Assembly (NCBI RefSeq): GCF_014836405.1
Contig: NZ_JACSQU010000001.1
Location: 186,001-250,000 of the forward strand
DNA length: 64,000 nucleotides
Origin: Brevundimonas guildfordensis
GTDB lineage: Bacteria; Pseudomonadota; Alphaproteobacteria; Caulobacterales; Caulobacteraceae
Reading direction: 5' to 3'
In this document: positions 53,001-60,245 of the stretch, in pieces
Layout of the letters: every line of letters begins with the position of its first letter
How positions within the stretch are numbered: position 1 is the first letter of the stretch
Translations under genes and position numbers: made by a program
Notes under the pieces: generated by a model
What the model saw: only the letters and a program-made list of their open reading frames with translations
Database searches by the model: none
What the model was told of the DNA's origin: nothing

Positions 53001-53448
53001 CGCTGACGCCGACAACCGGCGTCGGGGTGTCGAAGGTCGAGCGACGAATGCGGCTGCCGGTGACGACGATGTCGCCTACGGCTGAGGCCTCGGACGAGAG
53101 GGCGGTGTCGGGAAACGTCTCGGCTTGCGCCTGATCCTCCCGGAAGATGCGCACGGTGTTGGCGTTGACGAAGCGGTGCTTGAAACCTGATCCGGCCAAC
53201 AGTCGAACCAGGGCTTCTTCCGGCGTGAGGCGCTCGTTGATGGCGGGCGCGCGTTGCTGGCGCAGGGCCGGGTCGGTGTAGATCAATTGCACGCCGGTCA
53301 GCCGCGGCAGTTGCTGCAGACTGTCATGCAGGCTTTGCGCCGACAGCACGATCGAATGGCGCTCCTGCTCCAGCGCCAGAACCGGCGTCGCGCCCATGGC
53401 GGCCAGCGACAGGGCGGACGCCAAAAGAATGGCTTTTCTGTTTAACAT
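50092..53448 (-). CDS. TonB-dependent receptor with STN domain (proposed poly-aspartate locus)
   Basis: Large outer-membrane receptor, 1118 residues. A signal peptide (about 1-26) precedes an STN domain (about 30-100: HDSLQQLPRLTGVQLIYTDP, TPEEALVRLLAGSGF), then GDIVVTGSRIRRS, the plug (IQLRNLGDNRTLVLIDGRR, GGASSVYGSDAVAGVVNIIT) and the barrel ending FGVTVKF. The STN domain implies signalling through a FecR/ECF pair, and one lies 2.6 kb away at 56119-57683. Neighbouring genes encode a secreted hydrolase, aspartase and a dicarboxylate symporter, so the ligand is probably an aspartate-rich oligomer (inference). Confidence 0.85.
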   Translation of the reverse strand: MLNRKAILLASALSLAAMGATPVLALEQERHSIVLSAQSLHDSLQQLPRLTGVQLIYTDPALRQQRAPAINERLTPEEALVRLLAGSGFKHRFVNANTVRIFREDQAQAETFPDTALSSEASAVGDIVVTGSRIRRSTFDTPTPVVGVSADDLQESGTTELSEMLADLPAATSTLNDSTVAGNVQNSGLSAIQLRNLGDNRTLVLIDGRRTVSNSANANRVSTSTIPSSFVDRVEIITGGASSVYGSDAVAGVVNIITTRDTGLSVRARAGVSEEGDGEEQTYEILWGKNFADKRGYFALSGTYDRDHGIRAADRDWATRQASYAYNAELGRNEFETLYTDANGVLISDYQPASSFPPNAYRDLSGNTAGGVFYGANSAQRRFYEGGGLVPLGPNTQTGAPVLPGQRDDGNTGYFLANRDGYNQRKHRSLILPRERYLLAAKADYDLRPNLNLFGQLQYSRVDTQERREPVGLTFNSTVSVFDPDTGLQTDETLGRIPCRRADLGDCNPTVPYDVFANNLSASTQGIAWARRFNEVGYRDTTNRRDTLRSWVGLRGDAWGDWTWEATAGYGRYEQEQHRRNEINGLALRHGLNAERGPDGAIRCADAAARAAGCVPVNLFGEGAITAEAADYIRADLHQQVTIEQHTLQAFMAGSVMQLPAGPLSAALGADYRKDSQSLRGDRLSNLGGTSGNPVPDFDGEISAIEGFAEVSVPILADLPFARMLSLDASVRLADYDIANVGTVFSYRAGLQWAPNTDLRFRAQTARSQRAPDIAELFSPPRGDFDTVSDICSNVTPVTAGRIAERCREEVGIQAAFAEALNQGNTVRYRQSGSSVYSPNGGNLDLKEETADTLTLGAVYTPSFIPRLTLSVDYYAIDIKDAITQYANEDILIQCYDSDRSIADNPFCADVSRNQNDGQISSLTQRQFNVAGLESSGIDVALQYRFNLDAIGVPGRWDLRYDGSHVLKQKHRFEGLEGEVVTDQRGDLSQGSFDYRGRASLSWRLNDFRLRYTVKYLSPTLDSRFRLQQYEALLQTMPDAEYPQFLRIPEVWEHDLYAGYDLDVGGREIRLYAGVNNLLDEVSPFLPSGDVFSGRLANYNGAYDTAGRRYYFGVTVKF

Positions 53449-53527
53449 GTTTCGCTCCCCAAATTCGGCTTCTATGGCGCCGTCCGCAAAGCGTAGGCGG
53501 CGACATGAGCCGTTATATTTTTGGACG

Positions 53528-53560
53528 CGCGGCCCCGGGCGATGCGAACCCGGGGCCGCG
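53528..53560. terminator. Strong 12-bp stem-loop between hydrolase and receptor genes
   Basis: Perfect inverted repeat CGCGGCCCCGGG (53528-53539) and CCCGGGGCCGCG (53549-53560) with a nine-base loop, directly after the minus-strand hydrolase stop. AT-rich stretches flank both sides, but the T-run is imperfect on the minus strand, so termination or mRNA 3-prime protection is probable rather than certain. Confidence 0.6.
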
Positions 53561-53564
53561 AATT

Positions 53565-54500
53565 TTACTGGGCTTGCCCCGCGAGGATGGGGGCGGCGAA
53601 GCCCGACATCCCGCCGTTGTCATGGGCGATGCCGGGCGCATAGGCCACGCGCCAGCCGAACTTGACCCCGCTGCGCTCCGCCCCGGCCTGACCGGCGGCA
53701 TGGAAGGCCTGGCCTCGGGCCAGGCGATGCGGACCCTGGGCGTCGGCGTTTTGGCCGTGCGGCAGGCTGGGGTGGGCGGGATCCGTGTCGGCCGTGCCTA
53801 GCAGCAGCACCAGCGGCTTCTGCAGAGCCGCCTCTAGCCCCGCTTCATCGACGGGCGCCCCTTCCAGGCCGAAGGGATATGCCTGGTCCAAGTCTGGGAA
53901 GGCGTAGGAGCCTGCATTGGCGGCGATCGCCACGCGATAGCGGGCCTCAGGGGTCAAGAGGACGAAGCGGTGCACGAACTGGGCGCCGGCGGAATGGCCA
54001 TAGAGGCCGTAGCCTTCGACCTGACTGCCAGAGCGTCGCTTCAGATCGTCGAACAGCGGCTCGATCGCCGAGAAGCTCCACAGCGGGCGAGGGCGCAGCG
54101 CGCCCTGTTTGTCGCGGAAATAGCCGTGGTTGTAGGCGTTGGCGCCGGGGAAGCGTTCGGCGTCGAACTCGGGCACGGCCAGGATGAAGCCATGCTGCTC
54201 AGCCAGGTCGCGCCATTCGTCGCGATAGCGATCCGCGTCGCGGCCACGCCCGTGCATGACGATCACGATCGGCGTGGCGGGGCCGACGTTCTCGGGCGCA
54301 TGGGTCCAAACGCGCAGCGCCGGTCCCGACCAGCCGTCGAACACAAACCGACCGTCGCCGGGCGCTAGCCGCTCGCTGTCCGAGGGCACCACCGTTCCCG
54401 AAGGCGCTTCTGCCAGCGCCGCGCCCGCAGGCGTCATGGCCAGCGTCGCAATCCCGAGCATTGCCGCCGCCGCCCAGGTCGTCATCCCCTCAAGCTTCAT
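53565..54500 (-). CDS. Secreted PHB-depolymerase-like alpha/beta hydrolase (possible poly-aspartate hydrolase, PahZ1-like)
   Basis: A 311-residue exported hydrolase: signal peptide 1-30 (ending AALA), VIVMHGRGRDADRYRDEW (oxyanion region), nucleophile Ser in GHSAGAQFVHRF, then acidic residues in GTADTD and His in GIAHDN. It belongs to the PHB-depolymerase/feruloyl-esterase-like family. PahZ1 poly(aspartic acid) hydrolases from Sphingomonas and Pedobacter are of this fold. The divergent neighbour is aspartase, which supports an aspartyl-polymer substrate; an ordinary polyester or esterase role remains possible. Start ATG 54500 with GGAAG upstream; the frame is open further but without signal-peptide logic. 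Confidence 0.75.
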   Translation of the reverse strand: MKLEGMTTWAAAAMLGIATLAMTPAGAALAEAPSGTVVPSDSERLAPGDGRFVFDGWSGPALRVWTHAPENVGPATPIVIVMHGRGRDADRYRDEWRDLAEQHGFILAVPEFDAERFPGANAYNHGYFRDKQGALRPRPLWSFSAIEPLFDDLKRRSGSQVEGYGLYGHSAGAQFVHRFVLLTPEARYRVAIAANAGSYAFPDLDQAYPFGLEGAPVDEAGLEAALQKPLVLLLGTADTDPAHPSLPHGQNADAQGPHRLARGQAFHAAGQAGAERSGVKFGWRVAYAPGIAHDNGGMSGFAAPILAGQAQ

Positions 54501-54543
54501 TTCCGCTTCCTTCCGATGTGGTCGGCCCCTCGACAGGCGCCTT

Positions 54544-54625
54544 GTAGGGACTCGACGCTGAAGCGCGCCGAAGGCGAACCTGCCGCTGTTCGGTTCGCCT
54601 TCGGCCTCGGCGAGCGTCCCTCTAC
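54544..54625. repeat. Long inverted repeat (cruciform) in divergent promoter region
   Basis: Inner arms GCCGAAGGCGAACC (54567-54580) and GGTTCGCCTTCGGC (54592-54605) pair over 14 bp without mismatch around an 11-base loop. Outer, imperfect arms GTAGGGAC..GACGCT and AGCGTC..CTAC extend the symmetry. It sits between the divergent hydrolase and aspartase genes, so it may be an operator, an RNA hairpin in a leader, or a mobile palindromic element. Confidence 0.7.
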
Positions 54626-54664
54626 CTACAAGCGTCACAAGGCCAGGGGAGCTTCGCCTTAATC

Positions 54665-56065
54665 ATGATCAACGCCGCCGTTCGCCGCATCGACTACGAC
54701 CCCCTCGGACCGGTCGAACTGGACGCCGACTGCCTGCATGGCCCGCAAGCCGAGCGCGCACGCACGAATTTCGATCTCAGCCAGACCCGGGTATCGGACC
54801 TGCCGGAATTGATCATGGCCCTGGCCGAGGTGAAGAAGGCCGCCGCCCTCACGCACCGCGAGACCGAAGGCCTGTCGCCTGAAGTCGCCGGCGCCATCGT
54901 CGGGGCTTGTGACGAACTGATCGCCGGGGCGCATCACGCCGCCTTTGACCTGGACGTCTGCCAAGGCGGGGCGGGGACATCCACCAATATGGCGGCCAAC
55001 GAGATCATCGCCAACCTGGCGCTTCTGCGCCTGGGCCTGACGCCCGGCGCTTACGACGTCATCCACCCCAACGACCACGTGAACCGCGGTCAATCCACCA
55101 ACGACGTCTACGCCACGGCGATCCGCCTGGCCGCCTACCGCCAGGGACAGACGCTGGCCGCCGCGCTCGACCGCCTGGCCGAGGCCTTCGCCGCCAAGGC
55201 CGAAGCCTTCAGCCACCTGCCCAAGCTCGGCCGAACCCAGCTTCAGGACGCCGTGCCGATGACGCTGGGCCAGGAGTTCGCCGCCTTCGCCGCCGCTACA
55301 CGCGACGACGCGGCGCGCCTGCGCCAGGTGTCCTCGGAACTGCTGACGGTCAATCTTGGGGGCACGGCGATCGGGACGGGACTGGGCGCCGATGCGGCCT
55401 ATCGGACGCGGGTGACGGCGTGTCTAGCCGAGGTGACGGGCCTGCCGGTCACGGCTGCGGATGATCTGATCGCCGCAACGTCGGACACTGGCGTGTTCGT
55501 GCTCTACAGCGGCATGCTGAAGCGGGTCGCCGCCAAGATGTCGAAAATCGCCAGCGACCTGCGGCTGCTGTCGAGCGGGCCGCGTGGAGGGATAGGCGAA
55601 ATTCATCTGCCAAAGCGCCAGCCGGGCTCGTCCATCATGCCCGGGAAGGTCAATCCGGTGATACCCGAGGCGATCAACTGTCTGGCGTTTCGCGTGTTCG
55701 GCTGCGACGCCGCCGTAACCTTTGCGGCCGAAGGCGGCCAACTCCAGCTTAACGCCTTCGAGCCGGTGATTATCTGGTCCCTGCACGAGGCGGCCACGCT
55801 GCTGACACGTGGCGCGGACGCCCTGCGCCTGCACTGCGTCGACGGCATCGTCGCCGATCCGGTCCGCTGTGGTCAGAACCTGGCGCAAAGCACGGCTCTG
55901 GCGGCCGAATTGGTGCCGCATCTCGGCTATGTCCGCGCCGCCGAGATCGCCCAGCATGCCCAGGAAAGCGGCGATCTGATCGCCTCCGTGCGGCTGCTGG
56001 CGCCTGACTGGAGCGAATTTATCGCCCAAAAGGCGTCCGCCGATTTCGCATTGCCTCATCCGTAG
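54665..56065 (+). CDS. aspA: Aspartate ammonia-lyase
   Basis: Class II fumarase/aspartase-family enzyme of 466 residues, deaminating L-aspartate to fumarate and ammonia. Matches to AspA: VDVYQGGAGTS-type LDVCQGGAGTSTNM, HPNDHVNRGQSTND, KLGRTQLQDAVPMTLGQEF, AATSD, and the flexible catalytic loop GSSIMPGKVNPV with its Ser. The N terminus is atypical (the usual RxExDLLG motif is altered to DYDPLGP). It is divergent from the secreted hydrolase and followed by ECF/FecR genes and a C4-dicarboxylate symporter, which would take up fumarate or aspartate. Together these suggest growth on aspartate released outside or in the periplasm. Confidence 0.85.
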   Translation: MINAAVRRIDYDPLGPVELDADCLHGPQAERARTNFDLSQTRVSDLPELIMALAEVKKAAALTHRETEGLSPEVAGAIVGACDELIAGAHHAAFDLDVCQGGAGTSTNMAANEIIANLALLRLGLTPGAYDVIHPNDHVNRGQSTNDVYATAIRLAAYRQGQTLAAALDRLAEAFAAKAEAFSHLPKLGRTQLQDAVPMTLGQEFAAFAAATRDDAARLRQVSSELLTVNLGGTAIGTGLGADAAYRTRVTACLAEVTGLPVTAADDLIAATSDTGVFVLYSGMLKRVAAKMSKIASDLRLLSSGPRGGIGEIHLPKRQPGSSIMPGKVNPVIPEAINCLAFRVFGCDAAVTFAAEGGQLQLNAFEPVIIWSLHEAATLLTRGADALRLHCVDGIVADPVRCGQNLAQSTALAAELVPHLGYVRAAEIAQHAQESGDLIASVRLLAPDWSEFIAQKASADFALPHP

Positions 56066-56118
56066 CGTCTTACTGATAGAGGCGGTCGGGAGAGGGCGTG
56101 TTGAGGACGGAGCTGGAC

Positions 56119-56694
56119 ATGACCCCGAACAGGAGCGAGCCCGCGCGCGCATCTGATCCTGACGCCGTGGCGGGGCCGGGCCAGATCGACGCCGCGCTCC
56201 TGCGTCGCTATGAAGGAGCGCTGCGCGATTTCTTCGGACGCCGCGTCTATTCGCGTGACGAGGTAGATGACCTGGTTCAGGAGGCGTTTGCCCGACTGAT
56301 CGAGTCGGGCGAACGCCGCGACGTTGAATATCCAGCCGCCTATCTCTTTCGTATCGCCAGCAATCTGATTCATGACCGGGGACGGCGTCGCGCCCGCAGT
56401 CCTGTGCAGGCCGAACTGGACGTCGACGACGTCGCCCTAGCGGTGCCCCCTGAGCAGGAAAACCGACGGCGGCTCGAGGACCTGCAGGCGACCCTGAACA
56501 TCGTGCTGGATCAGTTGCCGGCCAAGTGCCGCGACGTCTTCGTCATGCGGCGGTTCAAGAACATGACCACGCCGGAGATCGCCGGCGCGCTCGGCATCAG
56601 TCATCGCATGGTCCAGAAATACATGTCGCGGGCTCTTCTCGCCCTGCATGAAGCGGTGAGCGAACAGGGCCGCGGCCGGGAGGACTGGCTATGA
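56119..56694 (+). CDS. ECF RNA polymerase sigma factor (FecI-like)
   Basis: A 191-residue ECF sigma factor: region 2 in RYEGALRDFFGRRVYSRDEVDDLVQEAFARLIE and YLFRIASNLIHDRGRRR, region 4 in LPAKCRDVFVMRRFKNMTTPEIAGALGISHRMVQKYMSRALLAL. I chose ATG 56119; GTG 56098 is in frame. It overlaps fecR by four bases and forms a second surface-signalling pair in this window, most likely serving the STN-bearing receptor at 50092. Confidence 0.9.
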   Translation: MTPNRSEPARASDPDAVAGPGQIDAALLRRYEGALRDFFGRRVYSRDEVDDLVQEAFARLIESGERRDVEYPAAYLFRIASNLIHDRGRRRARSPVQAELDVDDVALAVPPEQENRRRLEDLQATLNIVLDQLPAKCRDVFVMRRFKNMTTPEIAGALGISHRMVQKYMSRALLALHEAVSEQGRGREDWL

Positions 56695-57683
56695 GGCGCA
56701 GCATTGACCCCCGCCCGACCCCTGCCGAGGAGATGGTCGATCGCATCGTCGCGGCAGACTTCGGCTCCGGGCCTCTAGAGGAGCGACAGGCGCTGGAACG
56801 CCTGCGCCGTGAGGGGCCGGAGCAGATTGCTTTGCATGACGAGATCATGGCGTTGTGGGGCGACCTCGGCCAGTTGGAGCCGCCTCGCCTGTCGTCCAGG
56901 CAGCCGACGCGCGGGCGGCAAAATTGGCGGCTGATCGCCGCGTCCGTTCTGCTGCCGATCCTGGCCGCTACGGCCCTGTTTCTGGCGCACGACGCCTTCG
57001 GCGACCGCGGCGCGACCCTGATGAGCACAGGAGCGGACGAACGCCGCATCGTGACTCTGGCGGACGGATCGACCGTCAGCCTGAGCCCCCACACCGTAGT
57101 GCGCGCAGCCTTGGGACGTGATCAACGCCTGCTGGAACTGGAGCAGGGCGAGGCCCTGTTCGATGTCGCCCATGACGCCCGGCGGCCGTTCCTCGTCGAC
57201 GTGGGCAGCGGCCAGGTGCGGGCCATCGGCACGCGCTTCAACATCCGCAAGGGTGAGGATGTGGTGGTCACTGTGGTCGAGGGCGTCGTCCGCGTGACGG
57301 CTGGCGATCAGGACGGCAACGCCAAGCTGCAGCTGTCCCAGGTCGCCAGCGCCGGTCATCAGGTGCACCTCGGCAAGCGTCGAGACGCGGGCGCTGCCCA
57401 AGCAGGCGGCGCCTACCTTTCACCCGCCCGAAAGGTCGACGCCGAACGCTACGCCAGCTGGGTCAACGGCATGCTGCAGTTCGAGGGCGAACCGCTGTCG
57501 CAGGTGATCGACGAGCTGAACCGCTATTCGTCGCACAAGATCCGCCTGCCGGATGCATCCATGGCCGATATTCCCATCTACGGCATGCTGCACATCGGCG
57601 ACGCCGAAGGGCTGCGGGCTCTGGTGGAAGATCTGGAGCGCGGTGACCGGCGACGAAATAGACCGGCGTCGTCAGCTCCCTAG
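56691..57683 (+). CDS. FecR-type anti-sigma factor / sigma regulator
   Basis: A 330-residue FecR protein. The cytoplasmic part is short (RPTPAEEMVDRIVAADFG, GPLEERQALERLRREGPEQIALHDEIMALWG), a membrane segment lies near 84-101 (LIAASVLLPILAATALFLA), then the periplasmic FecR domain (VTLADGSTVSLSPHTVVRA, RRPFLVDVGSGQVRAIGTRFNIR, VVEGVVRV) and the C-terminal STN-like part (LSQVIDELNRYSSHKIRL). Start overlaps the sigma stop. Expected to pass the receptor signal at the inner membrane to the sigma factor. Confidence 0.9.
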   Translation: MRRSIDPRPTPAEEMVDRIVAADFGSGPLEERQALERLRREGPEQIALHDEIMALWGDLGQLEPPRLSSRQPTRGRQNWRLIAASVLLPILAATALFLAHDAFGDRGATLMSTGADERRIVTLADGSTVSLSPHTVVRAALGRDQRLLELEQGEALFDVAHDARRPFLVDVGSGQVRAIGTRFNIRKGEDVVVTVVEGVVRVTAGDQDGNAKLQLSQVASAGHQVHLGKRRDAGAAQAGGAYLSPARKVDAERYASWVNGMLQFEGEPLSQVIDELNRYSSHKIRLPDASMADIPIYGMLHIGDAEGLRALVEDLERGDRRRNRPASSAP

Positions 57684-57802
57684 GGTTCCCGTCGCGCTGT
57701 CTGACGGCGCTCCCCTCCCAAATCGTCCGTCTCATCGAACCGCGAGCCGGTTGAGCCCTGCCGCTCGCCTCGCGCCGCCCATCGTGTCTGGAGTTTGTCG
57801 TC

Positions 57803-59125
57803 ATGCCCCGCAATCTTACCTTCGTCATCCTGATCGGGATGCTGCTCGGCGTCGTCGCCGGCTTCTTCTGTCATCAGGTCTTGGGCGATGCCGGGGCGGC
57901 GGAGCGGGTCGCCAGCTATTTTTCGATCGTGTCCGACATTTTCCTGAAGATGATCAAGATGATCATCGCGCCTCTAGTATTCGCCACCCTGGTGGCGGGC
58001 GTGGCGCGCATGGGCGACGGGCGCGCCATCGGGCGCATCGGCGCCAAGACGCTCGGTTGGTTCATGGGCGCCAGCCTGGCGTCCCTCGCCCTGGGCATGG
58101 TGCTGGTGAACCTATTGCAGCCCGGCCGCGGGCTGGACCTGCCGCTGCCGACCGAAGACGCAGGCGCCGTGACCGCCAAGACGCCGGATCTCGCCGCCTT
58201 CCTGGTGGACATCGTGCCGGCCTCCATCGTCGAAGCGATGGCCACCAACTCCATCCTGCAGATTGTCGTCTTTGCTCTGTTCTTCGGCGTCGGCCTGGCC
58301 GCGATCGGCGACGCCGGCAGGCCGCTCGTTCGGGCCGTTGATGCCGTCGCCGAGGTCATGCTGAAAGTCACTGGCTACGTCATGCTGACCGCCCCGTTGG
58401 CCGTCTTCGCCGCCATCGCGGCGGTTATCACGACCGAAGGTCTCGGCGTGCTGCTCGTGTTCGGCAAATTCATCGGCCAGTTCTATATCGGGCTGGGCCT
58501 TTTGTGGGCGTTGCTGATCCTGGCCGGCTTTCTGGTCCTGGGGCGGGCGATCATGCCGCTCATGCGCGCCATTCGCGGTCCGTTGATGCTGGCCTTTTCA
58601 ACGGCCTCTTCCGAAGCCGCCTATCCCCGGACGCTGGAACGCCTCGTGGAAACAGGCGTGCCGCGCCGTATCGCAGGGTTCGTCCTGCCGCTCGGCTACA
58701 GCTTCAATCTCGACGGCTCGATGATGTACGCGACCTTCGCCATCCTGTTCATCGCCCAGGCCTACGGCATCGACCTGTCGTTAGGGGAACAGATCGCCAT
58801 GCTGCTGGTGCTGATGGTGACGAGCAAGGGCGTGGCCGGGGTGCCTCGCGCCTCCCTGGTCGTCGTGGCCGCCACCCTGGTTCAGTTCGGCCTGCCCGAG
58901 GCCGGGCTTCTGCTTGTGCTGGGCATCGATCAGTTCCTCGACATGGGCCGCAGCGCCACCAACGTGGTGGGCAACGCCGTGGCCGCCGGCGTCATCGCCA
59001 AATGGGAGCAGGCCCACACCGACCTCGCCAATCAACCGTCGGACATCCATGATGTCGCGGCGAAAGGGGAGGCGACTCCGGCTCCGGAAGTCGCGGTCGC
59101 CAGCGCTGCGTCCGCTCCCTCATAG
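57803..59125 (+). CDS. Dicarboxylate/amino acid:cation symporter (DctA/GltP-type, DAACS)
   Basis: A 440-residue inner-membrane symporter with the DAACS fold: KMIKMIIAPLVFATLVAGVARMGD, the SSEA motif in AFSTASSEAAYPRTLERLVETGVP (hairpin 1), GYSFNLDGSMMY (TM7), LVLMVTSKGVAGVPRASLVV (hairpin 2), and GIDQFLDMGRSATNVVGNAVAAGVIAKWE (TM8, with the conserved D and N positions). Members import aspartate, glutamate, fumarate, malate or succinate with H+ or Na+. Lying after aspA and the sigma/FecR pair, it would import aspartate or related C4 acids released by the secreted hydrolase. Confidence 0.9.
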   Translation: MPRNLTFVILIGMLLGVVAGFFCHQVLGDAGAAERVASYFSIVSDIFLKMIKMIIAPLVFATLVAGVARMGDGRAIGRIGAKTLGWFMGASLASLALGMVLVNLLQPGRGLDLPLPTEDAGAVTAKTPDLAAFLVDIVPASIVEAMATNSILQIVVFALFFGVGLAAIGDAGRPLVRAVDAVAEVMLKVTGYVMLTAPLAVFAAIAAVITTEGLGVLLVFGKFIGQFYIGLGLLWALLILAGFLVLGRAIMPLMRAIRGPLMLAFSTASSEAAYPRTLERLVETGVPRRIAGFVLPLGYSFNLDGSMMYATFAILFIAQAYGIDLSLGEQIAMLLVLMVTSKGVAGVPRASLVVVAATLVQFGLPEAGLLLVLGIDQFLDMGRSATNVVGNAVAAGVIAKWEQAHTDLANQPSDIHDVAAKGEATPAPEVAVASAASAPS

Positions 59126-59172
59126 ATGTATCAGCCTTCTTGGGTCCGTCCTGCTTCCCGCAGCGGCGCACA

Positions 59173-59214
59173 AGCGACTCGGCCTATCTCTGGGCGCACC
59201 CTGGCCGAGTCGCT
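59173..59214 (+). terminator. Stem-loop after the dicarboxylate symporter gene
   Basis: Perfect 12-bp stem AGCGACTCGGCC (59173-59184) and GGCCGAGTCGCT (59203-59214) with an 18-base loop, 47 bases after the stop. A weakly pyrimidine-rich tail (TCCTCATCC) follows rather than a true T-run. Confidence 0.6.
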
Positions 59215-59592
59215 TCCTCATCCAGATCGAGGGATTGCCTGGTGTTGGAAGCGGCCGTGGCGAAGCCTCGAGGGGAGGCGTCTTGCCCTGTTCACGCCGC
59301 TCGAGCGCGGCGGTGCGATAGGACGGAAACCTTGGCGGCGCGCATGACGCCGCCAAGCGAGCGATCGGGAGTGCGCCTTACGACGCGCGGTTCCTTGGAC
59401 GCATCTAATCGATCGCAAAGGTGTGCTGACTGTCGAACCGCAATGCCGATGTCAGGGCGAGCGGGGTCGGCCCGGGACCCGTTGAGTCTCGCAAGTCTTA
59501 AAAGGACGTCAGGCGGCGCCGGCAGGACGTCGCCGCCTGACCGGGAGAACAGCCGGAGGGATGCGGCGTTCTTCCCAACTTGGGGCCGGCCT
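59215..59592. other. Gene-free spacer
   Basis: About 380 bases. No frame has a supported start, ribosome site or recognisable product on either strand. It separates the symporter terminator from the decayed TonB receptor. Confidence 0.4.
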
Positions 59593-59950
59593 ATCGACGG
59601 AGGGTGATGCCGACGTAGAAGGTGCGGCCGATCACGTCATAGGTGCCGGCCTGATAGCCGAATTCGAAGTTTGCGCCGCCGGCTACTGCACCCGGAGCAC
59701 GTTCGGCGCCTCGTCGAAGGCGTTACGCAGACCTCCGTAGAGAGAAACGCGTTCGTTGAGTTGATAGGCAGCCGAACGGTCGGTGTAGAAGACGTGGTCG
59801 GCTTCCTACACGTCGTAAAGTTCCGGCGTCACATGGCGTCCCGGGCTCATGAAGTGGCGCAGAGTCCAGTTGGCGCTCCAGGGCCCTGAGGACCAGGTGG
59901 TGCGGACGGCGTCCTTCCATTCGGGTGAGCCGAACAGACCCGTCGTCTCT
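59593..59950 (-). pseudogene. TonB-dependent receptor C-terminal remnant
   Basis: Minus-strand frames give the end of a receptor barrel: GPWSANWTLRHFMSPG, then ELYDV with an in-frame TAG, DHVFYTDRSAAYQLNERVSLYGGLRNAFDEAPNVLRVQ, a frameshift, and finally AGTYDVIGRTFYVGITLRR before TAG at 59593. This is the typical last-strand pattern of TonB receptors. A stop and a frameshift show it is dead, and the N-terminal portion is missing. Confidence 0.7.
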
Positions 59951-59969
59951 TCGACGCCATCGCGCGCGG

Positions 59970-60157
59970 AGAGCATCCGGCGTGGGACCTGTCAGTCCAG
60001 ATGATGCCCTACGACGAGGCGGCGACCTATCGCTTCAACCCCCTCGACCTGACCAAGACCTTGGTCGCAGAAGGACTGTCCGCTGATCCCAGTCGCCACG
60101 ATGACGCTGAATCGCAACCGGCAATTTCTTCGCCCAGATTGATCAGGCTGCCGGCCG
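59970..60157 (+). pseudogene. Catalase fragment, frameshifted
   Basis: Plus-strand pieces read [25 protein letters not shown], then in a second frame [19 protein letters not shown], then in a third [11 protein letters not shown]. Together they match the conserved catalase core (FDLTKxWPxxDYPLIPVGxMxLNRNPxNxFAExEQxAF). Only about 60 codons remain and two frameshifts break them. Catalytic His and haem-binding segments are absent. Confidence 0.65.
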
Positions 60158-60245
60158 GGGAGGTTTTGCGCATCTCCTTCTGGCGGTTGCGGTCAGGCGC
60201 GCCGGATGACGGCGCGACGTTGTTCAATTTCGGTCAGATGCTACG

